59,006 nt of DNA, taken from positions 1 through 59,006 of the IMG/VR virus record IMGVR_UViG_3300032770_001058; one strand, 5' to 3'. Numbering within the stretch: position 1 is the first letter of the stretch; the number at the start of each line of letters is the position of its first letter. This document shows, piece by piece, positions 33,355-39,905 of the stretch. A program made the position numbers and the translations under genes. Source of the stretch: a virus. The notes under the pieces are model-generated. The model ran no database searches. It saw only the letters and a list, made by a program, of their open reading frames with translations, and had not been told where the DNA came from.

Positions 33355-35015
33355 ACCGTGATGACTTCCGGAGTGGTGTAAGGGTCGGCGGGCGTTGCGA
33401 TGAGACGGCTGTTGGCAATGACGGCCGCTACTATGCCGTCGATTTTCTTGAGCCGGTCTTTCGGTTTTATGGGCCGAATGTTGCCGTTGTTATCGCGCAG
33501 AATCGCGACGTTTTCCATCATCCACCGCGCGACCTTATCGCCGTTGTGCCGGAGCTGGATTCCCAGCACCTTGGCTTCTAAGTCTTTCGCCGCTTCGCTC
33601 AGATGACGGAAGTTCTGCGGGACCTCGACCATGGTGATACCCGCTTCGGCGAGTTGAGTCGCCAAATGCAGCGCGTTCCACGGGTCGAAGCCGATTTGCA
33701 GGATGTTGAACCGCTGCGCGAGCTCCTTGATGTCGTCCCGAATGATGGCGTAATTCGAGACGTTGCCGGGCGTGGCTTCCAGCAGCTCGGCCTTCACCCA
33801 GGCGTCGTACTTGTGATCACCGGCCTCGCGGCGCTTCTCGACCGTATCTTCGGGCAGCCAGAAGCGGAACAGGACCGTCATCGGCTCGCCTTCGAAGGGC
33901 GGGAAGATCAGGGCAAAAGCATTCAGGTCGCTCTTTTCCGAAACGTCCAGGCCGCCGACGCAATCGCGGCCCTCCAGCTTGACTACATCGAACTCGGATC
34001 GGCAGGCGTCCCAATCTTCAATCGGGATCCAGCGTTCGGCCTGCTGCGTCCAGCGGTTGAGATGCTTGCAGAGAAAATTGTTGAGCGCAGCGGCATTGCG
34101 GCGCGCGCGCTTCGCCTTGTCGCGCAGGTCATCGAGGAAGCAGGAAACGCCCAGGTTCGGATTCGCCTTGATCCACACCGATTCGTCTTGCCAGTCATCC
34201 TGGTCATCGAGCGCTGCGATGAAGGCGAACCAGGCATCGTCCTCGATGTCGATATCAGGGTCGAGAACGTCGATGCAGTAGCCGCGCAGCTCGTAGCAGA
34301 TGCCCTCGGTATTGAAACCGGCCGTCGTAATCGCGGCGATCAGCGGCTGAGTGCGTGCGCCGGTCGCGGTGTCGATCACGTCCCACACCGCGCGCGTCGG
34401 GTGCGCATGCAGCTCATCGACGCCGGCAGCGTGAATGTTCAGCCCGTCCAGCGACTTCTCATCGCGGCTTAACGGCTCGAACTTCGAATCGCTCGACGGA
34501 ATGTGTAGGTTGCTGCGATAGCTCTGAACGAAGGCACGCAGCTCCGGCGAGCTGTGGACCATCCGCTTGGCTTCGTTGAAGACAATCCGGGCCTGATCTT
34601 TCTTGGTCGCCGCGGAATAGACTTCCGCGCCACGCTCGCCGTCGAGCGCGAACAGGATAATGAGGATGGCGGCGAGGAACGTGGATTTCCCGTTCTTGCG
34701 TGCGATCTCGATGTATGCGCGGCGAAAGCGGCGCGTGCCGTCCTCTCGCTTCCAACCGAACAGGCACCAGACGATGAATTGCTGCCAGGGCGATAGTTCG
34801 AAGACCTGCCCGGCCCATTTGCCCTTCGAATGGTGGAAGAACTGGAAACAGTCGATGGCGAACTGCGCATCGGCATCGTCGAACCATAGCCCACGCTCGG
34901 CTCCAGTCTCGAGATCACGGATGTGGCGCTGGACCGCGCGCCGTACGTGCTTACCGACGAGGACACTGCCGGCCAGGACATCAGCAACATATTGTTCGGC
35001 GGGATGCGGCGACAC
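33351..35015 (-). CDS. terL: Terminase large subunit
   Basis: 554 residues. ATPase: FELSPWQQFIVWCLFGW (adenine motif), IEIARKNGKSTFLAAI (Walker A, about 105-113), NIHAAGVDELHAH (Walker B, about 194-203). Nuclease: CVGGLDVSEKSDLNAFALIF, with further acidic residues downstream (IGFDPWNA). This is the HK97-type Terminase_1 family that usually pairs with P27-like small subunits, as here. It starts at GTG 35015, only 3 nt from the small-subunit stop. Packaging is probably cos-type given the P27 partner and the HNH gene, but this is inference. Confidence 0.95.
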   Translation of the reverse strand: MSPHPAEQYVADVLAGSVLVGKHVRRAVQRHIRDLETGAERGLWFDDADAQFAIDCFQFFHHSKGKWAGQVFELSPWQQFIVWCLFGWKREDGTRRFRRAYIEIARKNGKSTFLAAILIILFALDGERGAEVYSAATKKDQARIVFNEAKRMVHSSPELRAFVQSYRSNLHIPSSDSKFEPLSRDEKSLDGLNIHAAGVDELHAHPTRAVWDVIDTATGARTQPLIAAITTAGFNTEGICYELRGYCIDVLDPDIDIEDDAWFAFIAALDDQDDWQDESVWIKANPNLGVSCFLDDLRDKAKRARRNAAALNNFLCKHLNRWTQQAERWIPIEDWDACRSEFDVVKLEGRDCVGGLDVSEKSDLNAFALIFPPFEGEPMTVLFRFWLPEDTVEKRREAGDHKYDAWVKAELLEATPGNVSNYAIIRDDIKELAQRFNILQIGFDPWNALHLATQLAEAGITMVEVPQNFRHLSEAAKDLEAKVLGIQLRHNGDKVARWMMENVAILRDNNGNIRPIKPKDRLKKIDGIVAAVIANSRLIATPADPYTTPEVITV

Positions 35016-35018
35016 ACG

Positions 35019-35537
35019 TTAGTTGACACTCGAAGGCTGCGGGTGGTCGGCTAGGCGCCGCTGCTCGCGCGCCCGCAACATCTTCTGCAGTGGCGACGAT
35101 CCGCCGCCTTCGGGATCAGAGCCCTTGATGCGGGAGCGCGAGCTTGGCGTCATGCCGAACTCGACCAGGAATTTGCGCATCTGGTCGATGGCTCGCTCGG
35201 CGATGCGCAGGTACGGATTCACCAGGGGCAGGCCTTTCGGGGTCTTAATCACCGCTCCGAAACGCTGGATGTTGGCCTCGGCTTCGACCCAGCGACCCCA
35301 GGCCTGACAGTACGCGGCCAACGCCGCACGATCGACGATCGTGAGCAGGTTCAGCCGGTGCAGTTCCAGTGAGATGCGGCGCCACTCTTTCCGCGCATTC
35401 TCGTCCAGGTGCTTCGGACATTTGGGGATGATCTTGGGCGGTTGCGGCTCATCCAGATTCAGCGGTCGCTTGCCAGGATTACCAGTGAGTTCCTTGATCG
35501 CCGTCGGTAAGGGTCTACGGCCGCGCATATTTGGCAC
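35019..35537 (-). CDS. terS: Terminase small subunit, P27 family
   Basis: 172 residues. RGRRPLPTAIKELTGNPGKRPLNLDEPQPPKIIPKCPKHLDENARKEWRRISLELHRLNLLTIVDRAALAAYCQAWGRWVEAE is the P27 signature, followed by PYLRIAERAIDQMRKFLVEFGMTPSSRSRI. It recognises the packaging site. It is the first gene of the late operon apart from the HEPN-type gene upstream. Confidence 0.95.
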   Translation of the reverse strand: MPNMRGRRPLPTAIKELTGNPGKRPLNLDEPQPPKIIPKCPKHLDENARKEWRRISLELHRLNLLTIVDRAALAAYCQAWGRWVEAEANIQRFGAVIKTPKGLPLVNPYLRIAERAIDQMRKFLVEFGMTPSSRSRIKGSDPEGGGSSPLQKMLRAREQRRLADHPQPSSVN

Positions 35538-35564
35538 GTCAAATCAATGTCAGCGCGATATCGC

Positions 35565-36440
35565 CTAGAGAGATGCAGGATTGGCATCCGACCATGTCCT
35601 CAGTTTCTCTGTCGTGCTCAGCGCGTATGGGAATGAGTGCAAAAGCAACCGTACCGACGAGGCAGATACGTTTGCATTCATCGGGTGAACTGCATCATTG
35701 CGTTGCGTACGGATTGCTTCAAAGAGTGACACCAGGTGAAGGGTAGCGCCTTCTGAGGCCGAGTAGGGAATCGGTGCGGGGTTACCGGAGGAAAAGTCTT
35801 CAATCGTCTTCTTCACACAATCCAAAAGTGAGAAGAGTTGCCGCTTGTTCAGCGCCGCTTCCAGTGTGGAGCGTCGGCGTGACGGTCTTAGCGCGTTCAC
35901 CAGAGATGCTGCGAGCAAATAGATCGCCTTCTCTGAGGCAGCTCCCACCATCACCGCCGCCGCAAAATATGCCTCACGGTTGAACGCCGTTAGAGCTTCC
36001 AAAATGTATTGCTCGATGACACCGTCTAGTGTGGGAACATGTTCTCTCAGAAACTTCATGTAACCTGTCACCTCTTCAGGGATAGGTTCGGCCCCTTTAA
36101 TCCATTGCAAGCCACGTTCCGTCCAGCAGTACCATTCCGAGCGCGAGAAATTTAAATAGTCACCGGTCGGTTTTGGGTAAACATACCCGGCATTTAATAA
36201 ATAGAAGAGCCCTTCGTGGGCAGCTTTCTGCAGATCTTCTGGGGCCTGTTCGTACAAATATTGTCGACCTGGATAGTGCTGGTGTGGCGAGGGCTTGATA
36301 ACGCCCGGATCATTGATGGCTTCCAACTTTCGCCAGAGACGTTGGAAAAATATCTTAGAGCTAAGTTCGCCCATCTGTTCACTGAATGATGCGCGGACTA
36401 ATTGAAGGACCCGTTCCACACTGTAGTCTGCTTTGCTCAT
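35565..36440 (-). CDS. HEPN-type protein, possible RNase/abortive infection factor
   Basis: 291 residues from MSKADYSVERVLQLVRASFSE. The C-terminal half has YFAAAVMVGAASEKAIYLLAASLVNAL, a helical HEPN/DUF4145-like pattern, and IRTQRNDAVHP, where R-N-D-A-V-H fits the R-x4-H motif of HEPN ribonucleases. The N-terminal half (YLYEQAPEDLQKAAHEGLFYLLNAGYV... WYCWTERGLQWI) resembles a winged-helix-like module. ATG 36440 gives the conserved protein; the longer reading to 36944 would cross the SOS-box-like sites. Lower GC than the phage genes. It lies just upstream of terS on the same strand and may be a lysogeny-time defence gene. Confidence 0.7.
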   Translation of the reverse strand: MSKADYSVERVLQLVRASFSEQMGELSSKIFFQRLWRKLEAINDPGVIKPSPHQHYPGRQYLYEQAPEDLQKAAHEGLFYLLNAGYVYPKPTGDYLNFSRSEWYCWTERGLQWIKGAEPIPEEVTGYMKFLREHVPTLDGVIEQYILEALTAFNREAYFAAAVMVGAASEKAIYLLAASLVNALRPSRRRSTLEAALNKRQLFSLLDCVKKTIEDFSSGNPAPIPYSASEGATLHLVSLFEAIRTQRNDAVHPMNANVSASSVRLLLHSFPYALSTTEKLRTWSDANPASL

Positions 36441-36512
36441 GACGCTATTTCTTTCGTTCGGTTCCGCCCAGTTTAGCTCCCATGTTCGCGTTGCAGCCAC
36501 CATGACCGCCAC

Positions 36513-36546
36513 CGAACAGGCGTTCGGCCCAGCGAACAGGCGTTCG
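36513..36546. promoter_or_regulatory. Two SOS-box-like palindromes
   Basis: CGAACAGGCGTTCG occurs twice (36513-36526 and 36533-36546), centres exactly 20 bp apart. Each is a palindrome of the form CGAAC-N4-GTTCG, which fits the LexA/DinR box known from Gram-positive bacteria. They lie between the HEPN-type gene (minus) and the early non-coding region (plus), where a repressor could control both. Whether the host LexA uses this motif is not known to me. Confidence 0.55.
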
Positions 36547-36587
36547 AAAACGTCTCCCGAAAACCCGCGCCGCGCGTGGATTGTCTT

Positions 36588-36616
36588 TTGGGACAACAGC
36601 CGAAAACGCATACAAA
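36588..36616 (+). promoter_or_regulatory. Candidate early promoter
   Basis: TTGGGA (36588-36593) and TACAAA (36611-36616) are 17 bp apart, each 4 of 6 to the sigma-70 consensus. The -35 lies inside a TTGTC...GACAA inverted repeat (36581-36595) and 41 bp downstream of the SOS-box-like sites. It would start the early transcript with a leader of about 700 nt. Motif match only. Confidence 0.3.
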
Positions 36617-36690
36617 CGCTGAGAAAAAAGGGATTGCGCGGCCTGCCGCCGGAGTCCCAGAATTCCCGCAGTTGTTTGGCTGTTTGGCAA

Positions 36691-36710
36691 GCGGCAACCA
36701 ACCGCAGGAG
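36691..36710 (+). repeat. Shine-Dalgarno hairpin, copy 1 (no gene after it)
   Basis: GCGG-CAACCAA-CCGC followed by AGGAG. The same fold precedes most early genes, but here no start codon with a real gene follows, so it may be a relic. Confidence 0.6.
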
Positions 36711-36743
36711 AACGGGAAGTGCGGCAGACGCGACGAAACCGAA

Positions 36744-36763
36744 GCGGCAACCAACCGCAGGAG
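36744..36763 (+). repeat. Shine-Dalgarno hairpin, copy 2 (sequestered)
   Basis: Identical to copy 1 (GCGG-CAACCAA-CCGC-AGGAG) but lies inside the 12-bp inverted repeat 36714-36725/36765-36776, which would place the AGGAG in a larger loop. No gene follows. Confidence 0.55.
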
Positions 36764-37236
36764 AGCCGCACTTCCCACCTACCTTGTGCCGCTGGCCACG
36801 GCGACCGTTCGAATCCCACAAACGGCGAAAGCACAGTTGCAACGCGCATCCTGTTCCGCTGGCCTTCGGGCCGGAACGGTAGCGATGCCTGCGCTGCGCC
36901 CTCGCCGCGCGTGTTCTGGCGAACGGTCGGGCTAAGGCTTTCACCAGTCGCTCTCGTCGCGGCGAATGCGGGCTGCGGCCATATCCGGCAGGCTGTACCT
37001 TCCCAAATCGCGTAGCAGGTGCCGATAACCCTGCGAACCCTAGCCTGAGGAACGGCTAGTCGGGACAACTCGAATCCCGGAAATCTCGGAGCGCGGCAAT
37101 CGCCACGATACGGCGCAGTTCAAGAGTTCCGCCCATGGCGGAATCGCCTACAAGGTCGCGGCGCAGTCAAAGAAGCGGCGCGCTAACGGTCATACCGACG
37201 AGACTAAGTGAGAAGAGCGCAAGCGACAAAAAACCT

Positions 37237-37302
37237 TCCCGATACTGCCTGATGAGAACGGGACGAAACCGGCCCACATGACAGTGTGGGCACGGTCGCA
37301 GT
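37237..37302 (+). ncRNA. Hammerhead ribozyme-like element A
   Basis: In order: TCCCG (37237-37241), stem I 5' ACTGC (37244-37248), core CTGATGA (37249-37255), G, AA, CGGGA (37259-37263), C, GAAA (37265-37268). Stem III pairs ACCG with CGGT, then GCCCACA with TGTGGGC, with one bulged A and a TGACAG loop. Then C17 (37297) and stem I 3' GCAGT (37298-37302). Every invariant hammerhead core base is present. CGGGA cannot form a local helix II but pairs with the upstream TCCCG. Predicted cut between 37297 and 37298, leaving a short 5'-OH leader for the first early gene. Needs an in vitro test. Confidence 0.8.
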
Positions 37303-37305
37303 TAA

Positions 37306-37325
37306 GCCGCAACCAGCGGCAGGAG
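37306..37325 (+). repeat. Shine-Dalgarno hairpin, copy 3
   Basis: GCCGC-AACCA-GCGGC directly joined to AGGAG, 9 nt before ATG 37335. After cutting by element A the mRNA would begin eight bases before this hairpin. Confidence 0.75.
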
Positions 37326-37334
37326 AATTCCGCG

Positions 37335-37856
37335 ATGACAAATAGTAGAGGTTCGCTCCGCTCGGTTTACACGGTGAAGCCGAAGTCGAATTCGAAGAAA
37401 TCCGCTTTCCGTCGCCAGATGGCCGCGCGGCACAGGGCACAGGATGCCGTGCCGACCAGCAAACCCGCAACCAGCCTGAAGCCGAAGAGCGCCGCGAATG
37501 GCTGGGATGACCCTGAAATCCGCGCAAAGCGGATTGCGGCCATTCGCGCCGCGCGCGCTGGTGTCACCGGCCAGCAGCCGACCGAAGAAAAGAAGATGCC
37601 GACTCCTCCGCCGCGTGACCCTGAGCTAGCTGCTGCTCAGGACGCGATCGCCAAGCATCAGTTCGCGATTCTGTCGAAGCTGCCTGCTGAAAGCGTGGTC
37701 AGGTATTACGACCTGGGCTGGCGTCATGCCCACCTGATGGAAGCGAAACCCGACCGCTGCCGACTCCGCTCGATTCCTGCCTACAGCCGCAAACCCGTCA
37801 CCTTCACTGTGCCGACTTCCGAAGTCGAGGCCTACAGCGCTCCCGCGACTGCCTGA
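37335..37856 (+). CDS. First early protein, WDDPEIR motif, function unknown
   Basis: 173 residues. The basic N-terminal third (VYTVKPKSNSKKSAFRRQMAARHRAQ) is followed by NGWDDPEIRAKRIAAIRAARAG (about 55-76), a motif shared with two other proteins in this operon. A C-terminal part (AAQDAIAKHQFAILSKLPAESVVRYYDLGWRHAHLMEA) is helical. The motif resembles short DNA-binding repeats (NUMOD3-like) in charge pattern, so nucleic-acid binding is a guess. ATG 37335 is fixed by AGGAG of the leader hairpin. Its stop TGA is part of the core of hammerhead element B, and the last residues PATA are encoded by the ribozyme's upstream strands. Confidence 0.8.
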   Translation: MTNSRGSLRSVYTVKPKSNSKKSAFRRQMAARHRAQDAVPTSKPATSLKPKSAANGWDDPEIRAKRIAAIRAARAGVTGQQPTEEKKMPTPPPRDPELAAAQDAIAKHQFAILSKLPAESVVRYYDLGWRHAHLMEAKPDRCRLRSIPAYSRKPVTFTVPTSEVEAYSAPATA

Positions 37857-37895
37857 TGAGATCGGGACGAAACCGGCAACTCGCCGGTCGCAGTC
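37841..37895 (+). ncRNA. Hammerhead ribozyme-like element B
   Basis: TCCCG (37841-37845), stem I GACTGC (37847-37852), CTGATGA (37853-37859), G, AT, CGGGA (37863-37867), C, GAAA (37869-37872), stem III ACCGGC/GCCGGT with an AACTC loop, C17 at 37889, stem I 3' GCAGTC (37890-37895). The GACTGC/GCAGTC pair differs from the AACTGC/GCAGTT of element D at the last pair on both sides. Predicted cut 37889/37890. It overlaps the end of the upstream gene. Confidence 0.83.
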
Positions 37896-37902
37896 ATTTC
37901 AA

Positions 37903-37922
37903 GCCGCAACCAGCGGCAGGAG
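37903..37922 (+). repeat. Shine-Dalgarno hairpin, copy 4
   Basis: GCCGC-AACCA-GCGGC-AGGAG, 7 nt before GTG 37930. Confidence 0.75.
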
Positions 37923-37929
37923 AACGATC

Positions 37930-38520
37930 GTGATTAAGAGGAACAAACCCGAAGAGCAGTTAATCCCCGCTGATCTGGACGCCATCGCGAAGAACGCCAT
38001 GTACTGGCAGATTGCCTCGCAGCATGCCGAGGAAATCTACAAAGAAGTGAAGGCTGACTTCTTCCAGCGCGTCGAGACTCACCCGCAAATTGAGATGGTC
38101 GTGGGCAAGAGCCTGAAAGTCTCCACCGGCAAGGTGCGCTGGCAGTCGCGCGAAAACTTCGACGTGCTCCAGGATGAGATCGAGAAGGCGCTGGAGTCGG
38201 GCCGCATCACCGTGCCTGTGCTGTTAGGAATGGTGAAGTCGTACGACACCGACGCGGTGCGCCAGTTCGTACCCGCTGCGGTCGTACCGAACGCGGAGAA
38301 GCCGGTCACCGAGTATGGCGTGATGGTCGCTTCGGCGGACTATAAGGCCGAAGTTCATGCCCAGGTCGATGAGCTGCTGAATCAGTCGCCCGCGCCTGCT
38401 GTGCTCCCGCCCAATGTCGCCGTGATGAAGCCTGCGGCCAGTGTGCCACTCACCGAGCAACTGGAAGCCTCGCTCGCCGATGCGAAGAAGAAACGCTCCC
38501 GCAAGCCCGCGACTGCCTGA
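37930..38520 (+). CDS. Early phage protein of unknown function
   Basis: 196 residues starting at GTG 37930, fixed by the leader AGGAG. LIPADLDAIAKNAMYWQIASQHAEEIYKEVKADFFQRVETHPQIEMVVGKSLKVSTGKVRWQSRENFDVLQDEIEKALESG is mixed helical and strand, then a flexible Pro/Ala-rich linker and a basic tail KKKRSRKPATA. The early-gene place and basic tail would suit a DNA-linked role, but no family is recognised. The stop codon lies inside hammerhead element C. Confidence 0.78.
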   Translation: MIKRNKPEEQLIPADLDAIAKNAMYWQIASQHAEEIYKEVKADFFQRVETHPQIEMVVGKSLKVSTGKVRWQSRENFDVLQDEIEKALESGRITVPVLLGMVKSYDTDAVRQFVPAAVVPNAEKPVTEYGVMVASADYKAEVHAQVDELLNQSPAPAVLPPNVAVMKPAASVPLTEQLEASLADAKKKRSRKPATA

Positions 38521-38563
38521 TGAGAACGGACCGAAACCGGCGACCCACTCGCCGGTCGCAGTC
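38505..38563 (+). ncRNA. Hammerhead ribozyme-like element C
   Basis: GCCCG (38505-38509), stem I GACTGC (38511-38516), CTGATGA (38517-38523), G, AA, CGGAC (38527-38531), C, GAAA (38533-38536), stem III ACCGGCGA/TCGCCGGT (8 bp, CCCAC loop), C17 at 38557, stem I 3' GCAGTC (38558-38563). In the proposed distal helix II, the U-A pair of A, B and D becomes G-C here (TCCCG/CGGGA versus GCCCG/CGGAC), with one C-A mismatch. Predicted cut 38557/38558. Confidence 0.82.
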
Positions 38564-38570
38564 AATTCAA

Positions 38571-38590
38571 GCCGCAACCAGCGGCAGGAG
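38571..38590 (+). repeat. Shine-Dalgarno hairpin, copy 5
   Basis: GCCGC-AACCA-GCGGC-AGGAG, 7 nt before GTG 38598. Confidence 0.75.
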
Positions 38591-38597
38591 AACGCAA

Positions 38598-39464
38598 GTG
38601 CAAGACACAAGCACCAATTACCGCTACTACACCGCCGAACCGCTCACCAATGACCAGCTTCGCCGCGTCGCGCCGTCCATCTTCGCCGAGCGGCCATGGG
38701 CGGAAATGTCTGACCGCTACACCTTCATTCCCACCATCCGCATTGTCGAGGAGATGCGTAAGGAAGGGCTGGTGCCCTATTTCGCCAAGCAGACGATCTC
38801 GCCTGTCGAAGGGCGGACCCCCTTTGCCATGCACATGATTCGCTTCCGCGATACGTCGCAACGCGGCCAGAAGCTGGTCGTCGGCGACTTGTATCCGGAA
38901 GTGACTCTCATCAACTCACACGATGGCGGCGCCAGCTACCGGCTGATGGCTGCTCTGCTGCGCGCGGCTTGCATGAACGGCCTGATGGTCAGCGATTCCG
39001 AGTTCGCGGCCATTCACGTCATGCATCGCGGCAACGTCACTCCCGTGCTTGAGGCCAGCTTCCAGGTCATCGAGCAGTTCCCGAAGATCATGGGCGAAGT
39101 GGGCGAGTTCCAGCGCATCGAGCTCAAGCGCGACCAACAACTGGCGCTGGCCGAATCGGCGCTGGAATTGAAGTACGACGAGCGGGACGATGGTTCGCTC
39201 GCCTGCCCGATCACCGCCGACGCCGTACTGATGCCGCGCCGCTCCGACGACTCGAAGCCCACGCTATGGAACACATACAACGTGGTACAGGAAAACCTGA
39301 TGAAGGGCGGCCAGCGCGGCGTCATCATCGGCGCGAATCACCGCACTCGCCGCGTCAAGACGCGTCCGGTGAAGGCGATTGCCACGGATGTCAAGTTAAA
39401 CAAGGCGCTGTGGACATTGACGGCGAGGATGGCCGAGTTGGTCGGCGCTCCCGCAGCCGCGTAA
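38598..39464 (+). CDS. DUF932 phage/plasmid-like protein
   Basis: 288 residues. LTNDQLRRVAPSIFAERPWAEMSDRYTFIPTIRIVEEMRKEGLVPYFAKQT... GRTPFAMHMIRFRD... LVVGDLYPEVTLINSHDGGASYRLMAALLRAACMNGLMVSD is the DUF932 (TIGR03299-like) pattern. These proteins are common in phage and plasmid early regions and are thought to be linked to DNA replication or recombination; the biochemistry is not known to me. GTG 38598 is chosen from the AGGAG; an in-frame ATG at 38520 would lie inside the ribozyme. It is followed by a plain hairpin rather than a ribozyme. Confidence 0.9.
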   Translation: MQDTSTNYRYYTAEPLTNDQLRRVAPSIFAERPWAEMSDRYTFIPTIRIVEEMRKEGLVPYFAKQTISPVEGRTPFAMHMIRFRDTSQRGQKLVVGDLYPEVTLINSHDGGASYRLMAALLRAACMNGLMVSDSEFAAIHVMHRGNVTPVLEASFQVIEQFPKIMGEVGEFQRIELKRDQQLALAESALELKYDERDDGSLACPITADAVLMPRRSDDSKPTLWNTYNVVQENLMKGGQRGVIIGANHRTRRVKTRPVKAIATDVKLNKALWTLTARMAELVGAPAAA

Positions 39465-39477
39465 TCATTTCGTCATG

Positions 39478-39503
39478 GCTGGCCCGCTCGCTCGCGGGCC
39501 AGC
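39478..39503 (+). repeat. 10-bp intergenic hairpin
   Basis: GCTGGCCCGC-TCGCTC-GCGGGCCAGC, perfect 10-bp stem with a 6-nt loop, between DUF932 and the next gene. No T run follows, so it is probably an mRNA stabiliser or processing site rather than a terminator. It occupies the place a ribozyme has at other junctions. Confidence 0.7.
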
Positions 39504-39542
39504 GCGACTCAAACCGCTGTACTACCGAATAGGAGAACGGTC

Positions 39543-39836
39543 ATGGCAAAGAAAAACGCAAACGGCTGGGACGACCCTGAAATCCGGCAGCGCCGCATCG
39601 ACGCAATCCGCGCGGCGCTGGCGAAGAAACCCGCAACGAAGAAGGCGAAGAAGGCCAGCAAGAGCAGCCCGAAGGCGAAGGCCAGCAAACCCGCGAAGAA
39701 GGCGAAGAAAGCCAGCCCGAAGCCTGCGGCGACTCAGGCGAAGCAGCAGCCCGACACCAAACTGGCGAAAGCGCTGCACACGCTCGAATCGCGCGTGAAG
39801 GTCACGCCCATCAACTCACTTCCCGCAACTGCCTGA
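39543..39836 (+). CDS. Lys/Ala-rich histone-like protein with WDDPEIR motif
   Basis: 97 residues. Residues 6-26 (NGWDDPEIRQRRIDAIRAALA) carry the motif shared by three early proteins. Residues 27-80 are a Lys/Ala/Pro-rich tail (KKPATKKAKKASKSS...) like histone H1 or bacterial nucleoid proteins, so it probably binds DNA or RNA. AGGAG lies 8 nt before ATG 39543, here without the usual hairpin. The end LPATA-stop is encoded within hammerhead element D. Confidence 0.8.
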   Translation: MAKKNANGWDDPEIRQRRIDAIRAALAKKPATKKAKKASKSSPKAKASKPAKKAKKASPKPAATQAKQQPDTKLAKALHTLESRVKVTPINSLPATA

Positions 39837-39876
39837 TGAGAGCGGGACGAAACCGGCCATCCGGCCGGTCGCAGTT
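39821..39876 (+). ncRNA. Hammerhead ribozyme-like element D
   Basis: TCCCG (39821-39825), stem I AACTGC (39827-39832), CTGATGA (39833-39839), G, AG, CGGGA (39843-39847), C, GAAA (39849-39852), stem III ACCGGCC/GGCCGGT (7 bp, ATCC loop), C17 at 39870, stem I 3' GCAGTT (39871-39876). Predicted cut 39870/39871. Confidence 0.84.
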
Positions 39877-39878
39877 AA

Positions 39879-39898
39879 GCCGCAACCAGCGGCAGGAG
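39879..39898 (+). repeat. Shine-Dalgarno hairpin, copy 6
   Basis: GCCGC-AACCA-GCGGC-AGGAG, 7 nt before ATG 39906. Confidence 0.75.
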
Positions 39899-39905
39899 AA
39901 CACCG

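Larger units (their letters stand above)
36620..37236 (+). ncRNA. Hairpin-rich non-coding region before the early operon
   Basis: No convincing gene is seen in about 700 bases. There are many potential RNA hairpins: two Shine-Dalgarno hairpins (36691-36710, 36744-36763), the second enclosed by a perfect 12-bp pairing (GGGAAGTGCGGC at 36714-36725 with GCCGCACTTCCC at 36765-36776); GGCC-TTCG-GGCC near 36860-36872; CTAGCC...GGCTAG near 37039-37058; CGGGA...TCCCG near 37060-37079; and TTCCGCC-CAT-GGCGGAA near 37126-37143. Could be a regulatory leader or an independent RNA. Start and end are not defined. Confidence 0.4.

Noticed and set aside
36807-36819. GTTCGAATCCCAC resembles a tRNA T loop and arm
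   Set aside because: The 5' side lacks the complementary GTGGG, and no acceptor, D or anticodon arms fit around it.
35565-36944. The HEPN gene read as a 459-residue protein
   Set aside because: The first 168 codons are Arg/Pro-rich, cross the SOS-box-like palindromes and hairpins, and look like a non-coding shadow. ATG 36440 starts the well-formed protein.
37021-37028. GCCGATAA, identical to the FliA -10 consensus, as a promoter for the phage sigma factor
   Set aside because: The sequence 11 nt upstream does not resemble the -35 TAAAGTTT, and GCCGAT-like words are common in this GC-rich DNA.
39478-39503. Hairpin after DUF932 as an intrinsic terminator
   Set aside because: No T run follows, and the next genes have no visible promoter of their own.
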